A stretch of DNA of 64,000 nucleotides, taken from positions 221-64,220 of the forward strand of contig NZ_AWZU01000010.1 in assembly GCF_000472385.1 (NCBI RefSeq), written 5' to 3'. A model generated the notes under the pieces. The model saw nothing but the letters and a program-made list of their open reading frames with translations, did not search any database and was not told where the DNA came from. This DNA comes from Bradyrhizobium sp. ARR65. GTDB lineage: Bacteria > Pseudomonadota > Alphaproteobacteria > Rhizobiales > Xanthobacteraceae. A program made the position numbers and the translations under genes. This document shows positions 1-8,600 of the stretch, piece after piece. Numbering within the stretch: the stretch's first letter is position 1; every line of letters begins with the position of its first letter.

Positions 1-362
1 TCGGAGGAGAACTCGGCGCCGTTCTGCTCCAGCTCGGTGCGCAGCTCGCGAAAATTCTCGATGATGCCGTTGTGCACGACCGCGACATTGTCGGTCGCAT
101 GTGGATGGGCGTTGCTCTCGGTCGGCTTGCCATGCGTGGCCCAGCGGGTATGGCCGATACCGGTATGGCCCGCCAGCGGCTCGGCGCGCAGCCGCTTCTC
201 CAGATTCTTCAGCTTGCCCTCGGCGCGGCGGCGCTCGAGATGGTCACCTTCCAGCGTCGCGACGCCAGCGGAATCGTAGCCGCGATATTCAAGGTGCCTC
301 AGTGAATCGATGAGCTGCTGCGCAACCGGACCACGCCCCAAAATACCCATAATCCCGCACAT
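1..362 (-). CDS. glmS: Glutamine--fructose-6-phosphate aminotransferase, N-terminal part (runs off window)
   Basis: The first 120 codons of a GlmS-type enzyme, which makes glucosamine-6-phosphate from fructose-6-phosphate and glutamine for cell-wall and lipid A sugars, or for Nod-factor chitooligosaccharide when the paralogue is NodM. The protein begins MCGI, so Cys2 (after Met removal) is the N-terminal nucleophile of the class II glutaminase domain. The EYRGYDSAG and GHTRWATHG motifs follow at about residues 25-33 and 70-78, then VVHNGIIEN. The ATG at 362 is fixed by the requirement for Cys at position 2. The rest of the glutaminase domain and both SIS sugar-isomerase domains lie outside the window. 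No glmU lies upstream, which is the usual housekeeping neighbour, so a second (nodM-like) copy is possible but cannot be shown from this fragment. Confidence 0.93.
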   Translation of the reverse strand, partial: MCGIMGILGRGPVAQQLIDSLRHLEYRGYDSAGVATLEGDHLERRRAEGKLKNLEKRLRAEPLAGHTGIGHTRWATHGKPTESNAHPHATDNVAVVHNGIIENFRELRTELEQNGAEFSS

Positions 363-954
363 GCAGCTCAATGTCCTCCAGTTTCAAGAACAACCATTTT
401 CAAAGTGCCAAGTCGTAGCGAACTTCACTCGTCGAATAGACGTCCAACAGCGCTCGCCGTTTCTGCAATCACCTCGCCCAGCCCCAGAGCAGCTCAGGCT
501 AGCGCAAGCCAAACGACGCAGGAAGCAGCAGCAAGTCAGCTGACGGCTTGGCGGTGAGCCGAGCAGTTCGGGGCGCGCCCATAACAACTCCGTGTGAGCA
601 GAAACAGGCTCAACCTGCAGTAAGGAAGATCGCAATCCTAGCTGCAATAGGGCTGCTGAGTGGGATATCTCTTGCGAATAGCCAGACCCCAGGGGTCGAT
701 CACATTCAATGCAGGTCGACGCATCACATCGTGTCCCGCGATTAACGACCCCGAACCTCATGATTGTCGGTCAGCTCGCCATTCCTCTCGCGCCGAGCGT
801 CATTTTTCGTGCCCAGCTGTGTCTCAGAGATGGCTCACCACGGCGGCATCTCGCCTTGCAGTTTCGTCGCCAGCTAAGCCAAGATGAGCCGGTCGGATCA
901 TCGCCATTTCGTACCGCCACGTGTCACAATCTTCGACGTCGATCTCCCCTCTTC
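363..954. other. No recognisable gene
   Basis: About 590 bases between the glmS start and a decayed small gene. Open frames exist on both strands but none has a convincing start or ribosome binding site, or a recognisable protein. No nod box or conserved promoter was recognised upstream of glmS. Confidence 0.4.
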
Positions 955-1175
955 TCAGCCCGCGCGCTTGATGCCGTCTAACGATAGCTCCAAGAGCCGC
1001 TGGGCGCGAACCGAATTCATCCTGCCCATAAGTTTACAACCCGCCGCGTAGACAGCTCTACGCAATTCACTCTCCCACATCGAGAGACTTGGGAGAACTA
1101 TACGAACGTTTGCAAAACTCGCCATTTCGCTCTCGATGGCCTTTCCAGCCTGTCTGTCAGCTCATCTACGCTCAT
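955..1175 (-). pseudogene. Frameshifted small gene of unknown function
   Basis: An ATG at 1175 is preceded by a very strong ribosome binding site (GAGGAGGG, five bases away) and opens with MSVDELTDRLE. After about 12 codons that frame ends. A one-base frame change gives a coding-like continuation (IESEMASFANVRIVLPSL, then SELRRAVYAAGCKL and a C-terminus ending LDGIKRAG) that stops at 955. The total of 221 bases is not a multiple of three, as expected for a single indel. The start overlaps the stop of the upstream ORF as ATGA, so the two probably formed an operon. I do not recognise the family. Alternatively the short first frame is the real product and the second is chance. Confidence 0.4.
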
Positions 1176-1522
1176 ACGAACCCTCCTCGTAACTCGCCCA
1201 AACTATCGGGCCCGCCTCCTGATCCGAACGAGGCGAGCGGACTGGTCGGACTGGCCCATGGGAGCCACCGTGTCCCGGACGCAAACACCATCTTTAGGGC
1301 GAAACGCGTCAGCACTCGACCGTCGAGTGGCATCTTGTCCTGGATGGGCCACCTGGTCCTCAGTGGTGGAATACGAGTTTGGAGCAGCCGGTCAAGCTCC
1401 GAGCGCATCCAGTCCCAAAGACCGGGGAGCGGACGGGGCAGCTGGTCGTTAACGACGCTAGCATATAGTCCGCCACATCTCTCTCCGGCTGATTCAACAT
1501 CGACTTCCATTCTTCCGAGCAT
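1172..1522 (-). CDS. Hypothetical protein, 116 aa
   Basis: An ORF from ATG 1522 whose TGA overlaps the ATG of the next small ORF (ATGA at 1172-1175), a coupling arrangement typical of real operons. The predicted protein has a charged, tryptophan-containing centre (LWDWMRSELDRLL) but no motif I recognise. A competing frame on the same strand reads about 60 codons over the first half, so coding status is uncertain. It may be a remnant of a longer gene. Confidence 0.3.
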   Translation of the reverse strand: MLGRMEVDVESAGERCGGLYASVVNDQLPRPLPGLWDWMRSELDRLLQTRIPPLRTRWPIQDKMPLDGRVLTRFALKMVFASGTRWLPWASPTSPLASFGSGGGPDSLGELRGGFV

Positions 1523-1682
1523 CGGCTGATGTCGCAGATCCTTCGCAAACGTTGTGGTCGCGGTGAACGAAGAAGGTAGAACGGCTGCTAGGCATCGGTG
1601 TACAACGACTGCTTCAGACGTTTAAAGACCAGCCATCGTCAGCAATGTTGATCTCGCACTTTGGGACACTCGCACTCGCACA

Positions 1683-2537
1683 TCAGGATCTGTGGCGGTT
1701 GAGGCCGACGGCCAGGAACCGATCGAGCATGGCATTGACCTGATCAGCAACCTCAATCGTGTTGAAATGTCCCGCAAGCATTGTGTTCGCCACGACAAGC
1801 TGTGGGCAGATTTCCTGCAGCCGATCTAGACCGCGCGCCATCTTTACCAACGGCACGTCCGCGGAAATATAGGCCATCGGCAGTTTACAAGCTTCTGCAG
1901 CAGGAACGGGATCATAGTTCAGCGTCGCATTTCGTAGCATCGAATAGGCCACATGCTGTGGTGTTTTCTCGCACGGCGGAAGTACATAAGATTCAAAGAT
2001 CCTTTTACGTCGATCAGGATCATCGAAATCGCAGCCGAGCTCCCATGCGCTGTTCCTTAGCACTGCCCGATAGGTCGGTCCGGCAACGCCCTCCAGCAGA
2101 TTTTGAAGTTCGCGAGATTCTCGTAAACGTGGGGGTGGCATGATGATTGTATCGATCATCACCATTCCCGAAGCGAGGTTCGGATTGCGGCCGCAAAGTT
2201 CAAGTGCGATCCGCCCGCCCATGCTGTGGCCAATGACCACGGGCTTTTCCAGTTTCAGTTGAGCGCATTGCCACGCAACATCGTCCGCAAGTCCAGCCAT
2301 CGTGTATTCCTGCTCTGGTGCATCGCTAGCGCCGTGACCGCGAAGGTTGACGGCCACGACACGGCGGCTTTGAGCGAAATAGGTAATCTGGGGCGCGAAG
2401 ATGCCGTGGTCTCCCGTCCAGCCATTGATAAGCAGTAGCGGAGGAACATGCCCGCCAGCAGGCCCGGCCTCAACATGTGCCAAACGCACACCATCACGGC
2501 TCAACAGCACGGGCCGCAACTTGTCGTAAGAGATCAC
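1683..2537 (-). CDS. Alpha/beta hydrolase
   Basis: A 284-aa alpha/beta-hydrolase-fold protein. The nucleophile elbow GHSMGG is visible near residues 102-107 (Ser104). An oxyanion-hole segment LLLINGWTGD lies near residue 34, the NLRGHGASD strand/loop near 64, and a late GHFNTIEVAD carries the expected catalytic His. It is probably a soluble esterase, lactonase or haloperoxidase-like enzyme; the substrate cannot be inferred. The start is GTG at 2537 because AGGAGG sits seven bases upstream. It is the last gene of a minus-strand trio, 39 bases after the MFS gene. Together with that exporter and the glycosyltransferase it may process or detoxify a small natural product. Confidence 0.85.
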   Translation of the reverse strand: MISYDKLRPVLLSRDGVRLAHVEAGPAGGHVPPLLLINGWTGDHGIFAPQITYFAQSRRVVAVNLRGHGASDAPEQEYTMAGLADDVAWQCAQLKLEKPVVIGHSMGGRIALELCGRNPNLASGMVMIDTIIMPPPRLRESRELQNLLEGVAGPTYRAVLRNSAWELGCDFDDPDRRKRIFESYVLPPCEKTPQHVAYSMLRNATLNYDPVPAAEACKLPMAYISADVPLVKMARGLDRLQEICPQLVVANTMLAGHFNTIEVADQVNAMLDRFLAVGLNRHRS

Positions 2538-2576
2538 GGTTTGCCCTCCTGAGCTGGCTCTTGCTTTTGTCTGACT

Positions 2577-3773
2577 TCAAAGGTTCTTGGCTGACAGAAC
2601 GATCCAGATGTAGGTGGCGTCCGCCAGCAGGCAAAAAGCGAGCATCACCACGGCCATTGAAAATGCCGAATGCCCGTCGAAAAGACCCGCGACCACCGCA
2701 CTGGATAAAGCCGCGCTCATCATCTGCACAAAAGTTCTTGCGGCATTGATGGAGCCCATAATATCTGGCAGGGGCGCCAACGCTTCGTTGATAAGACATG
2801 GCGACATTAAGCCGAACGAGAATGCGACACCGATCATCACGAAGATCACAACGGCACCCGATTGACCTCCTGCGAGCGCCATAACGAGGAGACATGCCGC
2901 CAGCATGGTCGAGAGGATGAGGCCCAACGCAACCACCTTCGTTGGCGCCAGCTCTAAGCCGCCCAGGATTATGTTGACCCGAGTGCCAGCGATGACGGAC
3001 AGGGCACTTGCTCCGAAGATCAGCCCATATTGATGCGGATGGAACCCCAAGCCGGTGATCAAGAGCAGAGATGAACCGGTGACGTAGGCAAATACAGCTC
3101 CGGCCGCTGCGGCATTGCAAAGGATGTTTCCAAGGCAGATGGGATGCCGCGAAAGACGGACATAGTTCCACAGGATCGCAGCAGGGCTTAGCCTTGCCTT
3201 TGGATCGATCCTCGCGCTCTCGGTAAAGCCGCACATCGCTGCGAGCAGCACCAATGCCCCTACGATTGGGAAGAGATGGATTGCCCGCCAGCTGCTGAAT
3301 GCGAGAAGCGCCGCGCCGACCGTTGGTGCAAACATTGGAACAAGGTAGATCGCCAAGATCACGTTGGAGATCTTTGCTGCAGCGGCCGCCCCATCAAAGA
3401 TGTCCCTGACAATTGCGACCGCAGCAACCGCGGTCGCGGAAGCACCGGCTCCCTGGAGTACGCGAAAGAACAGGAGCTGCCTTAGAGAAACAGAGAAGGC
3501 GCAACCGATGCTCGCAATGACCACAAGTACACAGCCAAAGACGACGATACACTTGCGGCCAAAGCGATCGGATATCGGCCCGTAAGCCAGAGGTGCTGCA
3601 CCCAAGCTGACGAGATAGACGCTCATAATCAAACCCACTTCGGCTGAGGTCGCACCGAGATCCGCTCCTGTTGCCGACAGGCTTGGTAGGATCATGTCGG
3701 CTCCAAGCGTTGGCAACGAAGCCATCAGACCAAGTAGCAACGTGAAGGGGACCGAATTGGGCTCAATGCGCAA
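2577..3773 (-). CDS. MFS drug-resistance transporter, Bcr/CflA-like
   Basis: A 398-aa polytopic inner-membrane protein with about 12 hydrophobic helices. The N-terminal half shows the features of the Bcr/CflA (DHA1) drug:H+ antiporters: PSLSATGADLGAT before helix 2, the motif A-like loop GPISDRFGRK near residues 65-74, and FRVLQGAGASATA with the following RDIFDG. Expected role: proton-driven export of a hydrophobic or sugar-modified compound. The frame opens with TTG at 3773 after an AAAGGGAAG-like site; no earlier in-frame start looks better. It lies between a glycosyltransferase and a hydrolase in the same direction with about 100- and 40-base gaps, so one operon is likely. The substrate is unknown. 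Confidence 0.88.
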   Translation of the reverse strand: MRIEPNSVPFTLLLGLMASLPTLGADMILPSLSATGADLGATSAEVGLIMSVYLVSLGAAPLAYGPISDRFGRKCIVVFGCVLVVIASIGCAFSVSLRQLLFFRVLQGAGASATAVAAVAIVRDIFDGAAAAAKISNVILAIYLVPMFAPTVGAALLAFSSWRAIHLFPIVGALVLLAAMCGFTESARIDPKARLSPAAILWNYVRLSRHPICLGNILCNAAAAGAVFAYVTGSSLLLITGLGFHPHQYGLIFGASALSVIAGTRVNIILGGLELAPTKVVALGLILSTMLAACLLVMALAGGQSGAVVIFVMIGVAFSFGLMSPCLINEALAPLPDIMGSINAARTFVQMMSAALSSAVVAGLFDGHSAFSMAVVMLAFCLLADATYIWIVLSAKNL

Positions 3774-3872
3774 GGCAGTCTTCCCTTTTGTCGTCTAAGG
3801 CTTGCGCCATGTGCCAGATGCGACGTGTTTTGACCGCAACAGGACGGCGCATCTACCCAGCTAGCTGGGCCA

Positions 3873-5129
3873 TCAGCGACTATCTCTTTGGCGTTTCGCG
3901 CCGGCGACAAGCTCCATCTCGTCCACAAGCCTGGAGCTGTCGATGTCGGCCTTGATAGCCTCGCCGAGGTTACGGGCTGCGGATTCGAATTGAGGTTCGA
4001 CGATCAGCCTGTTTGCCGCTGCGGCGATCTCCTCTTCGGATGCGGTCGGAGGCAATCGAAGTCCGGCGCCCCTCGCCTCCACTCGCGCTGCGTTGGCAGA
4101 CTGGTCTCGCCCCATTGGCAGAATGAGTTGCGGTAAATTATTTATCAGTGACCGCATGACAGTGCCGTGACCGCCTTGAGATATGACGAGCGAAACCTCC
4201 TTCATGACCAGGTCATGGGAAGCACCGCGCACCACGTGCACGTTGCCCGGAGCACGAAACTCGGCTGCGTGCAGGTTTGGACCTGTTGTAAACACGGCCT
4301 CGACATCAAGCGTCCCCACAGCGTCGATAACGCGCTGGAACAGAGCAAGCTGGCCCTGCGCACCTGTGCTGCAGGCGATCAGCACGCGGGGACGGTTGGC
4401 GGGTGCGGACCAGGGCCTTTGCCACGAATTGCAACAAGCCGGCGTATCGAGCAAAGGCCCGATATAGCGGAAATTGTCAGGCAGAGAGTCAGCTTCGAAG
4501 TCGAAAGCTTGAGTGGTCGCGAGCAGGACCCGATCGGCGCGGTCGAACAGATGCATAACATCCCCAAGGACCGCGAGCCCAAAATCGATGCGGGCCCGAT
4601 TCAGGATCGGAAGAGAGGCATTCATCGCTCCGGCGAAAGCCGAACACGCGGCCTCGACTTCGGCGCGCTCCTCTTTCGTCTTTGGCAGGGCCAAGCCCGA
4701 AGTTGCCGGCGGCAGCCCAGGCAAAATCCGAAGGCTGACGTGAGGCGAAAGAAACGCGAAGGGCACGCCGGACGCTTCTGCCCCAACTGCCGCCCCAAAA
4801 AGAAGGTCGAGGCTAAGAACCGCGTCGGTTGGCCGGCGGCCAATCTCGTCCTGGATATCGGCAGCGTATGCAGAACAGGGCTCAAACACCACCCTGCGCA
4901 TCCGCTCTTGCGGGTTCGAGATATCTGTCGGATCCGCGGCCATTTCTGTTGGTGCGCGGCGCCATGTCACGAACTCGAAGTCGGCGGCCTCGACCTCTGG
5001 ACGCATCGCCGGATCAGCGATGACCCGCACCCGGTGACCGCGCCGGCGCAACCACCGCCCCGCCGTGAGCAAGGGGCTAAGATTTCCCAAGGTCCCCCAG
5101 GAGGCCAGAAGAAAAGAGTACGAGATCAC
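3873..5129 (-). CDS. GT1-family (MGT-like) glycosyltransferase
   Basis: A 418-aa GT-B fold glycosyltransferase of the macrolide/UDP-glucuronosyltransferase-like group. The N-terminal Rossmann part begins with ASWGTLGNLSPLL, in which the small residues contact the acceptor and donor. The C-terminal donor-binding signature is clear: VISQGGHGTVMRSL followed by PLILPMGRDQSANA near residues 315-350. Such enzymes transfer a sugar from an NDP-sugar to a hydrophobic aglycone. The start is GTG at 5129 with AAGGAG ten bases upstream. It heads the operon with the MFS exporter and hydrolase, suggesting modify-and-export of a secondary metabolite or self-protection. Neither aglycone nor sugar can be predicted. 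Confidence 0.85.
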   Translation of the reverse strand: MISYSFLLASWGTLGNLSPLLTAGRWLRRRGHRVRVIADPAMRPEVEAADFEFVTWRRAPTEMAADPTDISNPQERMRRVVFEPCSAYAADIQDEIGRRPTDAVLSLDLLFGAAVGAEASGVPFAFLSPHVSLRILPGLPPATSGLALPKTKEERAEVEAACSAFAGAMNASLPILNRARIDFGLAVLGDVMHLFDRADRVLLATTQAFDFEADSLPDNFRYIGPLLDTPACCNSWQRPWSAPANRPRVLIACSTGAQGQLALFQRVIDAVGTLDVEAVFTTGPNLHAAEFRAPGNVHVVRGASHDLVMKEVSLVISQGGHGTVMRSLINNLPQLILPMGRDQSANAARVEARGAGLRLPPTASEEEIAAAANRLIVEPQFESAARNLGEAIKADIDSSRLVDEMELVAGAKRQRDSR

Positions 5130-5665
5130 AGCGATTCAGCTCCTTGGCAGCCGCACGTTAGAAACCTTCACAGGGCTCCGGCTGCTGTCATTATTGGGGA
5201 ATGAAGATTGCCTGCGCGCCAGGATCAGCCAATCCAGCACGCCACATGCTCTACGAGGAGGCAATGCAGCGCGAAGGGTCCCACTGAATCGGTTTGAACT
5301 GCCGTAAGATGAGCTTGCCTTCATTCGGCAGATCTAGTCGACCTGGTCTGGCCAACCGCTTTCGTGTCGATCCTTGATGGCGCGCCGTGGCGCAGCCCCC
5401 TGGCAGGGCAAATCGATGAACCTCGCTCGACGAGCTTACTGGACACGAGTCTCTTGAAGCGAGCTCAATGCTCGTGTGGTGGCGCTCGAGTTCCAATGAA
5501 TTATTGATCCCTGCAAGGCGACAAGGTTCTTCGAAGGCTACAACCTGACGCAACGTGAGATGCAAGGCGTTTTTGATGATCTCGCACGATCGCATTTCAG
5601 ATTATCGCGAGCGCCACGCCTGAGGCACATGGTTGTGCGCGACGCCAGCCGAATCTTGGCCCGCC
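5130..5665. other. Intergenic stretch, nothing recognisable
   Basis: 536 bases between the end of the sensor-kinase gene and the start of the glycosyltransferase operon. It must hold the promoter of the latter, but no clear -35/-10 pair, nod box or sigma-54 site could be picked out. A 114-codon minus-strand frame (5251-5595) has no recognisable product and no good ribosome binding site. Confidence 0.4.
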
Positions 5666-8600
5666 TCAATCGAAATCGTCTGACTCTATTGGCAACGTGA
5701 ATGTAAAGACGGCGCCCCGCGGCTCATTTGCGCCCGCCCACATCTCACCTCCGTGCGCCTCGATGATCGAGCGGCAGATGGCTAGCCCCATGCCCATTCC
5801 ATCGGGTTTGGTGGTGTAGAACGCCTCGAACAGGTGGTTCATATTTTTTCGATCAAGCCCGGGCCCCGTATCGCGCAAGCTGACTAGAACGCCGCTCTCT
5901 CCATTTGTATCCGTGCTGATCCGCAGCTCCCGCAAGCCGTCGTCCGTTCCGCGCATTGCCTCGACGGCATTGATGATCAGATTAAGGATCACTTGTTGGA
6001 GTTGCACTCGATCCGCTCGAATGAGCGGCAAGCGTTCGGCCAATTGGGTTTGTACCGAGACACTGCTCTTCACGACTTCCGCACGGGTCAGGGCTAGCAC
6101 TTCAAGCACCAACTCGTTGATCGCCAGTTCCTGCTTTTGCGGATGGGCCTTCTTAATAAGCCCGCGGATCCGTCCGATGACGTCGCCCGCTCGTTCTCCA
6201 TCGCTAATGATCCACTCGAACGTTTGTCGGATTTCCTCCAAATTCGGCGGTTGTGCATCAAGCCAGTTTAGCCCAGCCTCCGCGTTGCTGATAACTGCGG
6301 CGATCGGTTGGTTGACTTCATGTGCGATCGAAGCCGTCAGTTGCCCCATTGTGGTAACGCGATTGGCGTGTGCAAGCTCAATCAGAGTCTCGCGATAGCG
6401 CCGCTCGCTTTCACGGGCCTCAGCTTCCGCGCGCCTACGCTCGGTTAAGTCGAGCACGAAGCTAACACCTTGGTCCTGTCGCTCGTCGAACGCGGCCGAG
6501 CCGATTAGCACGGGCACTCGGCTGCCATCCTTGCGGACGTACTCCTTCTCAAAAGGTTGAACAGCTCCAGTCATTTGGATTTCCGCCTGCGCTTGCGCCG
6601 AGCGTTCACGCCATTCTGGCGGCGTAAGGTCCGTCCAGCGCAGTCGGCCGGCGACGAGATCGTCTCGGCTGTACCCGACCATCTTGAGGAAGGCATGATT
6701 TGCCTCAACAATCTCGCCCTTTGCACCGAAGATGAAGATTCCGACGATGTTAGCGTCTACGAGACGCCGTATCTTCGCCTCTCGTTCCTGGACTTCGCGG
6801 TATAAACGACCGTTCTCCAGGGCGATTGCCGCTTGCGAGGCAACCAGTTTCAGCACCGAAATCCGGCTTAGGGCGAATATGCCGGGAGCTAAATTGTTCT
6901 CGAGGTAGAGGATGCCGACGAGCTTTCCCTGGGTAATGAGAGGCAGGCACAAAATGGAACGTGCCCGATGGGCGCGTACATATGGATCATCCGCAAATGA
7001 AGACTGGGCAGAGGCATCTTCGAGAACAACGTTCTCGCGCGAGCGCATGACATAATGGAGCACTGCCTCCGGAAGCGCCGCCGCGGTTATGGGCTGCTTG
7101 TCCATCTGCACCAGGAGCGCTTTTCCCGAGATCCTAGCCTCCGCTTCTATAGCAGCCTGTCCGTTCCGCAGCACCATCAGCAGACCTCGCTCGGCACCAG
7201 CCTGTTCAATTGCGGTGCGCATCAGCGTGTCGATCAGCTTTCCAAGAACGATCTCGCCGGAGATCGCTTGCGACACTTTGATCACTGTCGCAAGGTCGAG
7301 ATGCTCGACGGGCGCCCCGATCCTCGTTATGGTCAGGGCACGTGCCGCTCCTTCCTCACTGAGATCCGGATAGGTGTCATCGAGCTGCCGCACCTTGCCA
7401 TCCGCCCCCCATCGCAGATAGCTAGAGCGCGCATCGCGCAGGTAGACGAAGGCGATCTTCTCGAAACCACTTGCAGCGTAAAAGCGCGCCGCCAGCTCGA
7501 AGGCGATCGCCTCGTGGTGAGGAAAATCGTTGACTGCCGCGGTCCGGATCGAGTGTTCGTAGAGGCGCATCGCCTCCGCGTCACGATGTTCGAGGCGCGC
7601 CATTTCGGCGCCGACCAAAGCGGCGCGGTGCTCAAAGTTCTGAGGACAATGCTCCGCCCACTGCTGCAGCTGCTTGTGATAGACTCTTACGACATGTTGA
7701 TGTCGTTGCTGTTCCTCTGCCGTGACACTGTCGCAAAGGCAAGAGCGAGACAGCGCACCGTAAAAGTAGAGTTCTGCGGTCGCCTGTTCTGTCGGGATGG
7801 TCCATAGCCGCGGCTCCGCCTTCATGCAGGCCTCGATCGCGGCGGCATAATCACCGGCCAGAAAGCGCGCCTGGAGTTTGCGGATCCAATAGCTGACCTG
7901 ACCGGACGCCAGTTCAGGCTGGCGCTCGAACGAACGCTCGGCCTCGAGCTCATTGAACTCCTCATCATCAAAAGACCCGAGTGAGCGCGTCAGGCCACGC
8001 ATGCTGCGAACGAATCCCAGCTGAGCAGCTATCATCTGGGCCGCGAAGCGAAATTTCATACTCCGAACTGTCTTGAGATTTTTCTCCAGCTCGCTTTGCA
8101 GCTCTTTGAGAGGATCTCCCGCACTTATCATGTTTCCAGTTAGATGGATCAGGCTGTAGGCCTCAAAAATCGGATCGCCGATATGGACGGCAGCGTCGAA
8201 AGCTCGTCGTATCAGATCGCGACCAGCCCGCACGTGCTCGGTCCACAGTATGATGTTAGCTCCGACAGCCAGATAGACTGGAGCTTGAAAACGGGCTAGC
8301 CCACGACCGTCCACCAGATCGCAGGCGAGCCGGCCAAACCTGTACGCCGCCTGGTAGTCACCGAAGCGGCCGCCTAGGACTCTGCCAAGCCAAGCGTAAT
8401 GCGCGCACGAGGCGTCGCAGTTGCCGTGCTCGAGGCTGATATTGACGGCTCGACATATGACGAGAGCTGATAGATGAGGATCTGTAAACACGGCTGGAGG
8501 CAGGATCCGTGTCAAAACCGCCAAGGTGGCAAGCCATCGTTGGTCCGTCATTAGGGGCAATCCAGCAAGATCTTCGATCTTCCGGGCGCCCAATTGGGAC

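Noticed and set aside
1..362. Assigning the partial gene as nodM rather than glmS
   Set aside because: The N-terminal 120 residues do not discriminate between the two paralogues and no nod gene or nod box is visible nearby.
4485..4515. GTCAGCTTCGAAGTCGAAAGC, resembling a type III secretion (tts) box
   Set aside because: It has extra bases in the core and lies inside the glycosyltransferase coding sequence, with no downstream secretion-type gene. Chance similarity.
4167..5204. 345-codon plus-strand frame
   Set aside because: Antisense to the glycosyltransferase, which has clear family motifs; this frame has none.
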